Of a stretch of 64,000 bases of DNA, positions 55,614-64,000 are shown in pieces. The notes beneath the pieces are model-generated. The model worked only from the letters and a program-made list of their open reading frames with translations. It was not told the DNA's origin and did no database searches. The translations under genes were made by a program, and so were the position numbers. How positions within the stretch are numbered: the stretch's first letter is position 1; every line of letters starts with the position of its first letter. The stretch covers positions 29,097,671 through 29,161,670 of the forward strand of contig NW_020954556.1 in assembly GCF_900497805.2 (NCBI RefSeq), written 5' to 3'. This DNA comes from Vombatus ursinus (Eukaryota > Chordata > Mammalia > Diprotodontia > Vombatidae).

Positions 55614-56565
55614 GGAAGCATTCTTGACTCTTCATTCTTGCTAATTTTCCATATCCAACCTGCCACTCTCCCGCCTACTCCTATCCAACTGTTGTCAAGT
55701 CCTGTTGATTCTCCTTTCGCAATATCTGTGATATACACCCACTTCTCTTCTTTAACATTGTCACCCACCTTGATATAGGTCCTCAACACCTGGAAAATAG
55801 CCTTTTTGGTTGGCCTCTCTGCCTTAATTCTCTAGCCCCTGCAGTCTATCTTCCACTCAGCTGTCAAACTGATTGTCTTAAAATAAAACTCGGACTCGCA
55901 ACCCTTTTACAACCCAATACACTCCAATGGCTCCCTATTACCTCCAGGATCAAAAGTAAAATCCTGCTTGTCTTCCAAAGCCTTTCATAACCCTAGCCTA
56001 GGGTAGCTAGGTGGTACAGTGGATAGAGTGCCAGGCCTGAAGTCAGGAAGATTTGTATTCCTGAGTTCAAATCTGGTCTCGGACACTTATTAGCTATGCA
56101 ACCTTGGGCAAGTCACTTATCCCTGTTTGCCTTAGTTTGCTCATCTGTAAAGTGAGCTGCAGAAGGAAATGGGAAACCACTCCAGTATCTTTGCCAAGAA
56201 AACCCCAAATGGGGCTCAGGAAGGGTCAGACAAAATTGAACAACAACAACATAACCTAGCCTCCTCTTACCTTTCCAGTCTTCATGTATTATCCATGTTT
56301 GTCAAAACTACACAACTCAAGGATTCGTAGTTCACAAGTCATGCTCAACACCTTACCACATCTATTGCTTTGCTCGTGAAATTTCTTATAACTGAAGTGC
56401 TTTTCTCCATCTTTGCCTGTTGCAGTCTTACTTGTTCTTTAAGATGTCATTCAGATACCACGTCTTCACCGAAGTTTTTTCTGTAACAATATTTCCTCTT
56501 CTATCATTTCTCATAGTACTTTGCTTTCTTTACATTTGAAAAACACGTATTTGCATTATAATCAT
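55614..56565 (+). repeat. LINE-2 3' half, split by a SINE
   Basis: Sense: CTATCTTCCACTCAGCTGTC, CACTCCAATGGCTCCCTATT, ACCTCCAGGATCAAAAGTAA up to about 56000. It resumes after the SINE with CTAGCCTCCTCTTACCTTTC and TTTAAGATGTCATTCAGATA. Confidence 0.75.
56004..56250 (+). repeat. Long-tailed SINE with target-site duplication
   Basis: GGTAGCTAGGTGGTACAGTG head, AGAAGGAAATGGGAAACCAC, AACCCCAAATGGGG, (CAA)n end. Flanked by ATAACCCTAGCCT and ATAACCTAGCCT, one base different. Confidence 0.88.
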
Positions 56566-56673
56566 TTTATAGGCAGCTAAGCTGTGTGCGGTTTAGTATA
56601 ACTAACCTATGGAAAAGAGGGAGCAGTTGTGGCCATTTGCACTAGAGAAGGACCTCTATTTCCACCCACACAG

Positions 56674-56730
56674 GGAAGCTACCTGAAGTCAGCTGATTTA
56701 AACAGGACAGACTTGCTATCTTTTCCCAGG
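56674..56730 (+). other. Candidate short exon, product unknown
   Basis: A pyrimidine-rich acceptor ends CCACACAG at 56673 and a strong donor CCCAGG|GTAAGTGAGG starts at 56731. The 57-nt interior is an exact 19 codons, GSYLKSADLNRTDLLSFPR, within an open frame from 56629 to 56811. Symmetric phase 0. No protein family recognised. Such splice-site pairs do arise by chance in a 64-kb window. Confidence 0.28.
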
Positions 56731-56973
56731 GTAAGTGAGGAGCCTGGCTTCAGAGCTCTGGTACTGTTCTCAAACGTTCAGCTGCTAGAGAATGAGAAAA
56801 TGACTAAATGAAGCAAAAAACCATTTTGCGCATAGGAGACTGTGCTTGCAGGCAGCCGTTGTCTTGGTGACCTAAGGACATTCCCCCTGTTTTGTTGTTC
56901 ATTCTGTACTGTTGTGTGGCTCCCCTGGGAAGGCAGCCAGGGGAGTGAGTTGGTTTTTTTTTTTGTTTGTTTT

Positions 56974-56974
<1 letters not shown>

Positions 56975-57024
<50 letters not shown>

Positions 57025-57026
57025 GT
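56975..57026. repeat. GT dinucleotide microsatellite
   Basis: About 23 GT units followed by CCGTCCGTGTGTCTGTG. Confidence 0.95.
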
Positions 57027-58134
57027 CCGTGTGTCTGTGTCCCACTCCCTGGGCCATCTCCTGCTGCTATGCAGCACCAGAATTGAGTCACAGCCACATG
57101 ACGGGACCAAATCTGGGATGAGTCTGTAATTCATATTTAGCAGGTAGGCAGTATATCTGATTAATTGCTCTGGGATACCTCTCCCTTCCTGAGGGGCATA
57201 CTTGATTTATCAGGTCTCAGACCTGACATTTGAAAATAAGTCTTATCTATTTATCTATTTCTTTCAGTTACGTAGTAAAATGTTTTCCATAGGGTAAGCA
57301 TGATAAGGTTTTTTGGTGTATGTTTTTCCCCCTCAGTCTAGCTTTCTAGTGCTCAGGAAGTGATCTGGGAAAGGGAATTAATTTAAGGGAGAACTATCTG
57401 TTTCCTCTGCCTCTAAGAAGGTTGGAAGGATGCCTTTTCTCACAAGTATTGGAATACTCATTATCTGCATTAGAAATCACCATTACTGTGACCCAGCAAG
57501 CCTGACCCATCTGCAGTCACCTACCTTCTCTCTGTGGTCATCCACAGATGACTCTTCAGGGAGAATCTAGCATCTAGGCTCCAGGCCAATCCATCATCTG
57601 GGATCGAGCCAATACTTTTTCCCAGATGGTATCAAAGGAGTGGCCTCAGCACCATCCTCTGCCCAGAGAGTGGAAGTTATGGAAAGAGAAAATTTCTGTG
57701 TTGGATTTTAAAGTCCCAATTAACTGAGACTTACTGGAAACGAAAGTCACATATGCCTTTTGAAAGAGAAATTTCGGATTCCCAAAGAAATAGTTAAAGA
57801 CCTTAGTTTCTCATAACAACTGAATTAAAAGTGTTTAAATTACTCTGGGAAATTTAATTTCATGCCACCAAATGGCTAGTATTGGCATCACTTTGTTTTG
57901 CGGGACACCCATCACTTTAATTACAAGGCAACTGTTCCCATTGAAGCACATGGTTACTATTATGCAATCAGAGAATAATTGTTTGCTTATTTTTGTTGTC
58001 TAAACCACAGCCTTATAATGGGATATTAAAACTGTAAATAATATAGTCATTAATCTTTAAAATGTTTGTTGGTTTAAAATACCAAGTCATCTCTGGAATC
58101 TTGTAGCTAACCTAATCTATGTGGTATATGAGAG

Positions 58135-58345
58135 GCAATGTGGGGAGTGGATAGACAGCCATTTTCAGAGTCAGGAAGATCTAGGTTCAAACCCTACTTT
58201 TGACACATGCTGCCTGTGTGACTGTGGGCAATTAACTCATTTAACCACTCAGTTCTAGGTAATCCTCTAAGTCACAGAGAAGGTGCTGGCCTGCTTTGGT
58301 ATGCCAGTGAAATCTAAGGTGCAGTCCTATCCATACATAACCATA
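58135..58345 (+). repeat. tRNA-headed SINE, third tail type
   Basis: GTCAGGAAGATCTAGGTTCA, ACACATGCTGCCTGTGTGAC, then TAGGTAATCCTCTAAGTCAC, AGAGAAGGTGCTGGCCTGCT. Same tail class as 51735-51965. Confidence 0.7.
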
Positions 58346-58510
58346 TAGGTAACTTGAGGTTTTAGAAAAGGAAAAGGAGGTGAAGGGGGAAACACAGCAA
58401 CTGTAATCCAGAAAGAGCTTATTGGCCCCAGAACTTTAGTTGATCCTCCCTTTTCACCAGAGAAACAAAAAGAACCGGTAATAGGAAGTGCAAAGGATGA
58501 GTGCCTACTT

Positions 58511-58727
58511 AGTTATTGTTTAGTCATGTCTGACTTTTCATGACCATTCCAATTGTCTCTGGGCTCTCTTGGCAAAGATACTGGAGCGGTTTGCCCTTTC
58601 CTTCCTCAGTGCATTAAGGCAAACGGAGGTTACATGACTTGCCCAGGGTCACACAGCTAGTAAGTGTCTGATGCTGTATTTGAACTCAGCCCAGCACTCG
58701 ATCCACTAAGCCATCTAGCTGCCTCCT
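58511..58727 (-). repeat. Long-tailed SINE
   Basis: Antisense: TCATGTCTGACTTTTCATGA, CTTGGCAAAGATACTGGAGC, GGTCACACAGCTAGTAAGTG, CCATCTAGCTGCC. Confidence 0.85.
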
Positions 58728-59821
58728 GCCTGCTATCTAGGGGATGCCTAATACCTGCCAATTGAATTAAATTTGAATAGAGAGATTGAGGGTGGGGATA
58801 GGGAGAGGGGAGGCCCTGATTGGTTGAACCTATGAAGCTGTATACCTACATTAGTAGATTAGAGACTTATTCAGATTCAGAGAAACTTCTGGGAGAAACA
58901 TGGAGAGGGTTTGGGAGAGATGTGAAAATGAAGGTGAATTTTTGAATGGGGGACCAAAGACCTCCTTGGAGTGATGGACATGTTAAGGAAGTTGGCCTCA
59001 GCCTGTTTCTTGACTTCCAGTGCCTGCAATCCTAGAGTCAACTGAGAGTGGACTTCTCTACTGATTTTACTTTCTCCTTTTTCTAGCTGCTACTATCTCA
59101 CTCTGAAATCAAAGTGTATATTTACTTGGATATATTCTATTGTCTGCCCTATTGTAAATAACCTCACCCATTTCTGTTTACTGCTTACTTTGATAATGAG
59201 TTTTTCTAGATTAACAGATTAGTTTTCAGTAGGCCAGTATTTGGTGTTATTCTCTCCTTTCAAGCAACCAGGGAAAGTGGCTCTTTCATTTTGAATCCCT
59301 AAAAGAAAGCATCTTAAGCCTAGACTATAGATGTTTAACTTGTAGTAGATAGCGGTAGAATTACTGCTTCAATAGTTCAATAACCATCCAGGAGATAAGA
59401 GAGAGAAGGAGAGATTGCCCAGCCACTTTGATCCAGGATCCTGTTGGCCGTCCTCTTCCTCTTTGAGGCTACTGGCAGTTCAGGCTTGATTCTCCTCCTC
59501 CTACCCTCCACAAAGAAGGGAAATCACAGGGTCCCCTTGAGACTGGGTGGGCCAGATCCCAGATCAGATTTCAATTCAGGCCAGCTCATACTTATATTAG
59601 GCATCTGCCACCCACACTCATACTATGTAGGGATTGGGAGTCTCCCTGCATGAAATTAATTAAATTGGATAAGGTCTTTGGGCAACAATTACCACCTCCC
59701 AACCCTGTCCCAGGGAACTCTTTGCCTTGGGGAAGCTGTAAATTTAATCCGAATTTGTGGACAATGGAACATGAAGAAAAACCTTGAAAAATGTAGTCAA
59801 AATTGTCCATTTGTGTTAAGC
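58728..59821. other. No recognised gene or repeat
   Basis: Unassigned; frames at 59444-59869 lie on both strands and show no domain. Confidence 0.4.
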
Positions 59822-60029
59822 CTTAGGGTCATAGGTTTAGAACTGGAAGGGATCTTAGAGGCCATATAATTTAAGCCCCTTGTTTTACAGGTGAAGAAAC
59901 TGAGATGCAGAGAGAGATTAAATTACTTGATCAAGGTCACAGAGGTAGGAAGTCACAGAGCAAGGATTTGAACCCAGGTCCTTGGACACCAAATTCAGCC
60001 TTTTTCCCCCCATTCTCTTATGCTGCCTC
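59822..60029 (-). repeat. MIR-type SINE
   Basis: Antisense: GTCATAGGTTTAGAACTGGA, TGTTTTACAGGTGAAGAAAC, GATCAAGGTCACAGAGGTAG. Confidence 0.8.
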
Positions 60030-61204
60030 TCAATCAGTCCATCAATAGACATTTCTTAAGCCTCTGTTATGTGTCAGGCCCTGTTAAGTGCTCAAGACAC
60101 GAAACATTTCTTGCTCTCAAGGAGCTTAAATTCTGGGATGAAAAAAACGAGAACAAGTGTTGGTCTATGGAAAATGTGAGGTAGTTTGGGTAGGGGAAGG
60201 CACTAGCAGCTGAGGAGAGGAGTGATTTACCCAGGGTTGTACAGGGAGTGACAGAAGTAGATTCGAACGCAGGTCCTCTGACTCCAAATTCAGTGTTCTT
60301 TTCACTATACCACACTGCCTCTGTAGCACAGCACAAAGAGACCCACTTCTTTCCCCAACTGATTTTCTAAGCCACCCATCAAACACAACTAAGACCAATC
60401 TCAGAAACTAAAATGATCTCTCTGCCCATCTGAGGGCAATGTGGTTTGGTGGAGAGACCAAAGGATTTTGTTTTGGAGGACTTAGGGTTTTTTCCCTAGA
60501 TGTGCTCTTTATTACCCATAAAATGAGGTCATTTAATGTCTCTGGGCTTCGAGTCCCTCATCTGTTGAGGGAAATCCCAGTTTAATGAGAGAGACAAGGT
60601 ACAAACTACCAGCAAGATAGACAAGATAAATTGGAAGTAATTGACGGAAGGAAGAAACATTAAGGGGAATCAGTAAAAGCTTCTTGTAGAAGCTGGAATT
60701 TTAGCTGGGACTGGAAGTTAGGAGGTGGAGCTAAGGAGGGAGAGAATTCCAGACATCGGAGAGAATGCACAAAGTTGCAATGTCAGCAAGGAGGCAAGTG
60801 TCTCTGGATTACAGAGTAAAAAGCAGGTGAACAAGGTAGAAGACTGGAAAGATAGGAGGGGACCGGGTTATAAAAGGCTTTAAACGACATATGATCTTAT
60901 GTTTGATCTTGGAGGAGATAGAGAGACACTGGAGTTTATTGAATAGGGAGTAACATGGTCAAACAAGCACTGTAAGGATTAATTTGACAGCTGAATGGAG
61001 GATGGTTTGGAGTAGGAAAAGATTTAAGATAAACTGATCATTAGGCTATTGTAAAAGTCCAAGCAGGAGAAATGAGGGCTTGCACGAGAGTGGCACAGTG
61101 TCAGAAGAGAGAAGATGAAATACTTGAGATGTTATGAAGGTAGAATCAATAGGCATTACATACAGATTGAATATAGGAAGTGAGAAAGAGTGAGGAGTTG
61201 AGGA
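60030..61204 (-). repeat. LINE-2 3' region with MIR insertions
   Basis: Antisense 3' terminus at 60030-60150 (AGTCCATCAATAGACATTTC, CTCAAGGAGCTTAAATTCTG). Continues at 60575-61204 with AATTTGACAGCTGAATGGAG, TTAGGCTATTGTAAAAGTCC and GAGTTGAGGATGACACCTAG. Antisense and sense MIR pieces sit at about 60195-60322 and 60435-60570. Confidence 0.8.
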
Positions 61205-63640
61205 TGACACCTAGGTTGCCAATCAGTCCATAAATATTAAGGGCTGACTATGTTCCAAATACTGAACATATTTGGAACAAATATGTTAAACACTCTTAAA
61301 CACTGAGCATACAGAGAAAGGTAATAGTCTCTGAGTTTAAGGAACTCGAGCTATTAATAGAGATGATAACATGTAAGCAACTATGTACATACAAGCTATA
61401 TACAAAATAAATTAGAAGTAATCAACAGAGTCACTTAACCTCTGTTGCCTTAATCCACTGGAGAAGGAAATGGCAAACCAGTATCTTTGCCAAGAGAACC
61501 CCATGGATAGTATGTGTCCGTGGGGTCAGGAAGAGTCAACGTGACTGAACAACAAAACAACAGCAACAGTCAACAGAGGGAAGGCAGCAGAATTGAGAGG
61601 GACTGAGATTAGGGTTAGAAATAGTGGTGAGCCTGGGTGACTACAAGCATAGGGTTGCCATTGACTGTAATAGGGAAATGGAAGGAGCAAAGGAGACTTG
61701 GAGAGATTGGTCAGGCAGGCAGGAGAAGAACCAGGACAGAGGAGTGTCTGAATCTCTAAAGAGAAGAGGATGTCAAGGGGAGGCTGATTAATAATGCCAA
61801 AGGCAGCAGAGAGGTCAAGAAAGGTGAGGATTAAGAAAAAACCATTAGATTTGGTAATTATGAGATTGTTGACTTTGGAGAGAGAAATTTTGAATGATGA
61901 GATTAGAAGCCCAGTTGTAGAAGTGGAGAAACTTAATGTAGACAGCCTTCTGAAGGAGTTTAGCCACAAAAGAGGAGAAAGATATATGGGATAGTTGGCA
62001 GGGATAGATGGACCAAATGAGGGCTTTTTGAGAATGGGGCATGTTTATGGGCAACAGGGAAACAGTCAGTAGACAGGGAAGGATTGAAGATCAGTGAGGC
62101 AGTGGGTATGGTAGAGAAGGAGCAGTCTTCTGGATGGATGGGATGAAATGAAATCACTTTTTTACAGATAAAGGGGTTTGCAAGAAGGGCCACCTCTTTG
62201 TGTGAGACAGGGGCAATGAGGATATAGTGGAAGAAGGCATCTCAGTGACATGAGATGGGAAGAGGAGGGGAAAGGAGGTAGCCTTTGGTGAATGGTTTCA
62301 GTTTTTTTCAGTGAAATATGAGGCAAGGTTCTCAGCTGAAAGGGTGGGAGGAAGAGAAACCATGGGAGGTTTGAGGAGGAATGAAAAAGTTTGCAAAAGG
62401 CACTGTGGTGAGTGGGATAATGAATCAATTAGGGAAGGATAAAGGGATTGCCCTGCCACAGTGGGAGCCCAGTTGAGATTATGTAACATAAATTTGTAGT
62501 GGACCCCTTCAGCATGGTTCCATGATTTTCTGCAGCTTTATCCAGCTGTGCATGAGTGGGAGCAATGGCAGTGGGTGGTGGGAGTAATCCAAGACTGAGC
62601 TTTGCCAGCTTCAGTGACAGAATTAGAAGGTAAGGAACTTGAGAAGACAGTGTGAAATGGCACTGTTTCACCAAGGGGTCAAGGTGGGGATAACTGGTAC
62701 AGGGGTCAGGGCCTAGAAAGGAATCAAATAGTCCAGGGACTGGTTGTCACAGTGAGTTTGAAGAACAGGATTTGGGGCTGTAAGGCAGAGGGAAAGACAA
62801 AAGATTATCATCAGATAAGGGAATATCAGAGTTGTGGGTGATGGCAAGATCAAAAGTATGACCATCTCTGTGTGTAGGTGAGGTGGAGTGAAAGAATAAG
62901 TCATGTGATCTGAATAAAGTGAGGAACTGGGAGGTTAAGATGTTTGAAGGATTATGAATATGTTGAAGTTCCCTGGTATGAGGACAGGAGTTGAGGAGAA
63001 GAAAGAGATTGAGTCAGGTACTGAAGTCATTGAGAACAGAAAGGGAGAGCTCTGGACGTAGGTAGCTTGGGGAATTTGGATTGCATGATAGCTATGGATT
63101 GATAGATATGGAACATCAAAGGAGAGGTTATTAACTGATGGAGTACAGGGAGAGACTTTGAAGTATCAGTGGGGAGCAAGGAGTATTGGAACTCGCCCAG
63201 CTCTAGCTCTAGCTTGGGTGATGGTTAGGGGAGTGAGTGAAAGTGTAAGCAGTGGCTAGGGGTACTGTGTCATCAGAGAGCTCATTATTTACTGAAGAAT
63301 GAGTTCAGATGGGTATCTACATTTCTAGGGGTCTAACCAGGGTACAATACTCTTAGGGCTTTAGGCTGCTCATTCAGGGGCCCAATAAGGAGAGCTGATG
63401 GAATAGCATTTCCTCCCTCTCCCCAGAAGACAGGAAGAGGCCAGATGAAGGGAATGGAGTTGAGAATGGAGTTTCTTCTCTTAGCTAGAATATAAGAAAC
63501 AGGCTCTCAGTGGTTTTCTTCCTTTACCCTGAAGGTAGAAAGAGGCCAGGCAACAAGATCCCATGTACTACCAGCAGGAAGAGGACAGTCTCCTGAAGAA
63601 GATGCAGAGATTTTCAAAGAAGGATATACCATTAATTAGT
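61205..63640 (-). repeat. Long LINE-2 with readable endonuclease and reverse transcriptase
   Basis: Antisense. 3' terminus at 61205-61427, SINE scrap to 61569, then ORF2. The - frame at 61526-61969 holds the reverse-transcriptase block FLDLSAAFGIINQPPLDILF (family LDLSAAFDTVDHPLLL). The endonuclease end reads DGHTFDLAITHNSDIPLSDD at about 62880-62815. Frame is broken between blocks and the start is not clear, so it is inactive, but it covers most of the ORF2 span. Confidence 0.8.
61428..61569 (+). repeat. 5'-truncated long-tailed SINE
   Basis: Begins TCACTTAACCTCTGTTGCCT, has GAGAAGGAAATGGCAAACCA and a CAA-rich end. Flanked by 9-bp TCAACAGAG on both sides (ending 61427 and starting about 61570). 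Confidence 0.75.
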
Positions 63641-64000
63641 GTCATGGTCTCCTTTTTGTTTCTCTCATATTTTTGTTTCTCTCCCACCAAAGAGACTTTG
63701 GTGAAGAGTAGAATGCTGGATGATATTGAGTGATAAGGACTGAGCAAAACTCAAAGATGTTATTGAGTGTTGGTGTAGAGGGAGAGACTGAAAGTATCCA
63801 TGGGGAGTAAGAAGTATTAAAACTCCCCCCACTACTGTGTTTAGTGTGGATAGTTTCTGAGGTTTGCATCTGAGCCCTACCTGGCCCAGCCTGGTTTTAG
63901 CCCAGAAGATATGAATGACCTCTTGCCTTTCCCACTGCCAAACTCTATCACATGTCCTCAACCTGGCTTTCACAGCATCCTTGGCATCAGCTCCACTCTG
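63641..64000. other. Unassigned edge; repeats a block from 63.1 kb
   Basis: About 60 bp at 63765-63825 (GGGAGAGACTGAAAGTATCC) resembles 63140-63195 (GGGAGAGACTTTGAAGTATC). Possibly a second overlapping LINE-2 5' part. No gene seen. Confidence 0.35.

Larger units (their letters stand above)
56566..58134. other. Mostly unassigned; holds a candidate exon and a GT repeat
   Basis: This is the richest-GC unassigned part of the window (about 56600-57150). Nothing else recognised; AT-rich after 57700. Confidence 0.4.

Noticed and set aside
56778-57134. 118-codon - frame and overlapping + frames
   Set aside because: Driven by the GT/CA microsatellite (TDTHTHTH or CVCVCV runs).
61526-61969. 147-codon frame on the - strand as a gene
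   Set aside because: It is the LINE-2 reverse transcriptase block with a SINE scrap at its end.
1-64000. tRNA genes suggested by tRNA-like SINE heads
   Set aside because: All tRNA-like sequence found is within SINEs, with degraded arms and SINE bodies attached.
1-64000. Endogenous retrovirus with recognisable gag, pol or env
   Set aside because: No protease, polymerase or envelope motif was recognised. A few LTR-sized unclassified repeats remain unassigned.

Overview
The window reads as marsupial nuclear DNA. The diagnostic signal is a set of tRNA-headed SINEs (sense strand starting near GGCAGCTAGGTGGC, ending in either an A-rich or a CAA-repeat tail), CORE/MIR-type SINEs, many LINE-2 pieces, and L1 copies whose ORF1 and 3' ends look like marsupial L1/half-L1 rather than eutherian L1. 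I cannot separate opossum from Australian lineages by eye, although the abundant short A-tailed SINE resembles the family called WSINE1. Base composition is AT-rich and I see no CpG island. There is no tRNA, rRNA, CRISPR array, operon or intact long reading frame.

Layout. 0-9 kb: LINE-2 on the + strand, CORE-SINEs, and a triple nest (SINE in LINE-2 in CORE-SINE) at 7.6-8.6 kb. 9-15 kb: mostly unassigned sequence with scattered SINEs and an RTE-like endonuclease scrap at 15.2 kb. 15.6-17.6 kb: L1 3' ends nested in an old L1/half-L1 ORF1, all on the - strand. 17.6-21 kb: AT-rich and unassigned. 21-28.6 kb: LINE-2 pieces in both orientations, SINEs, an inverted pair of an unclassified repeat, and an exon-like segment at 25.6 kb. 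29-33.2 kb: a stack of - strand L1/half-L1 elements. 33.2-38 kb: mostly unassigned. 38-46.6 kb: the most structured part, with L1 fragments, a ~520-bp composite MIR/L1 segment present twice in inverted orientation, and a half-L1-like element with target-site duplications inserted into an L1 and itself carrying a SINE. 46.6-60 kb: SINEs, LINE-2, a palindromic mariner-like MITE, a hAT-like MITE and a second L1 lineage. 60-63.6 kb: a long - strand LINE-2 whose endonuclease and reverse-transcriptase motifs can still be read.

No host protein-coding gene can be named. Four short segments have exon-like properties: 25624-25749 (+), 56674-56730 (+), 33397-33568 (-) and a possible terminal exon starting at 6526 (+). 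The two best are on the + strand, and the L1 insertions are strongly biased to the - strand. Both would fit intronic sequence of a + strand gene, but this is inference and needs comparison with other mammals.

I found no new gene system. The most interesting sequence-level observation is the inverted MIR/L1 pair at 40.2-42.8 kb: the left copy is flanked by an exact 16-bp direct repeat, which indicates a discrete insertion. Coordinates of repeat edges are hand-read and may be off by 5-30 bases; family names are by recognition, not by database search.
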